A DNA stretch of 14,275 bases from Xanthobacteraceae bacterium (GTDB lineage Bacteria > Pseudomonadota > Alphaproteobacteria > Rhizobiales > Xanthobacteraceae). The stretch spans positions 1-14,275 of the forward strand of contig JASHSE010000216.1 of the NCBI GenBank assembly GCA_030036975.1. The letters run 5' to 3'. The position numbers and the translations under genes are program-made. Numbering within the stretch: position 1 is the first letter of the stretch; each line of letters begins with the position of its first letter. Shown piece after piece: positions 13,848 through 14,275 of this stretch. Below the pieces are notes generated by a model. It ran no database searches. It was given only the letters and a program-made list of their open reading frames with translations, and was not told the origin of the DNA.

Positions 13848-14275
13848 ATGGTTAACTTGTCTCGTGACGTTTTTACCCTGTCGGCCGGCCAGGCGTTGAC
13901 CAGCACCGTGGTCTCCCTATTAACATCAGTATCGAGCCTATCTGGTGCTTATCTGGCGCCGTTCCCGTCCCTAAGCACCGTGCCCGTGACTGCAACGGTG
14001 CTGGGCGCGCTTCTGATGATTTATCCAGCTTCGACCATCATGGGACGGCTGGGTCGCCGCGGTGGATTTGTCTTCAAGGCGATAGTCGGCACTGTAGGCG
14101 GCACCATATGCTTCCTTGCGCTGCTGTTCGGGTCCTTTACTGTTCTCGTTGTCGGCACTTTTACCCTTGGGGTCTTCAGCGCTTTTGGTCAGTACTACCG
14201 GTTTGCTGCGCTCGACGCAGCGCGAAGCTCGGAACAGCGGGGTTCGGCAATTGCGATTGTAACAGCCGGCGGCGT
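13848..14275 (+). CDS. MFS transporter, N-terminal part (runs off the right edge)
   Basis: 142 complete codons are visible from ATG 13848, which has GGAG 6 bases upstream; the gene continues past the window. The sequence has successive hydrophobic segments at about 10-30, 47-65, 75-95 and 97-113, as in the first four helices of a major-facilitator protein. The loop MGRLGRRGGF (65-74) fits the conserved MFS motif between helices 2 and 3. SAFGQYYRFAALDAA (111-125) resembles the helix 4-5 region of bacterial MFS_1 proteins. It follows the second PvcA-like gene by 40 bases on the same strand, so it is probably the exporter (or importer) of the product of those enzymes, sitting in the inner membrane. 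The substrate cannot be read from sequence. Confidence 0.85.
   Translation, partial: MVNLSRDVFTLSAGQALTSTVVSLLTSVSSLSGAYLAPFPSLSTVPVTATVLGALLMIYPASTIMGRLGRRGGFVFKAIVGTVGGTICFLALLFGSFTVLVVGTFTLGVFSAFGQYYRFAALDAARSSEQRGSAIAIVTAGG

Noticed and set aside
1..14275. CRISPR arrays, tRNA or rRNA genes, insertion-sequence transposases
   Set aside because: I looked for regularly spaced repeats, tRNA-like cloverleaf segments and DDE-transposase reading frames on both strands and found none that I could support. The XerD-type recombinase has the usual Xer neighbours and is not taken as an integrase of a mobile element.

Overview
The window looks like chromosomal DNA of a high-GC alphaproteobacterium, most likely of the order Hyphomicrobiales (the Bradyrhizobium/Xanthobacteraceae side). 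This rests on GC-rich coding sequence in the left two thirds, and on the order of housekeeping genes: a shikimate kinase / 3-dehydroquinate synthase / CorC-type membrane protein operon running left, divergent from a small membrane protein / XerD-type recombinase / accA operon running right. The genus assignment is an inference from gene order and composition, not from a database match.

Layout. Bases 1-2544 (minus strand) hold aroK, aroB and the 5' part of a HlyC/CorC (DUF21 plus CBS) membrane protein, tightly packed as one operon. Bases 2671-4815 (plus strand) hold a 49-residue single-pass membrane protein, a tyrosine recombinase (XerD type) that overlaps it, and accA. Bases 5096-6556 encode a YafK-like L,D-transpeptidase lipoprotein with a long Pro/Ala-rich tail, probably starting at a TTG codon behind a strong ribosome binding site. 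This is ordinary core genome.

From about 6.56 kb the window turns accessory. After a short inverted repeat and a 7-bp tandem repeat comes a two-gene module: a DUF3670-SNF2 helicase/translocase and, 3 bases later, a SWIM zinc-finger protein with a basic tail (6780-10403). A roughly 350-base spacer then contains a decayed palindromic repeat of the 'GTCATTGCGAG' type, and the sequence becomes clearly AT-richer.

The most interesting part is 10757 to the right edge: two adjacent, mutually paralogous genes (534 and 480 residues) followed at once by an MFS transporter that runs off the window. Both paralogs carry a 'PDLAE...S.AR' block, a following nucleotide-binding-fold-like segment and, near the C-terminus, an 'LTVH' block followed about 22-25 residues later by a second conserved His. 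This is the order of landmarks of the DIT1/PvcA isonitrile-synthase family (Pfam PF05141), but both are longer and divergent. The second has lost several family motifs that the first keeps. I read this as a candidate unusual isonitrile-type (or related amino-acid-derived) small-molecule cluster: a synthase, a degenerate partner and an exporter. The family assignment comes from motif recognition by eye and needs a profile search.
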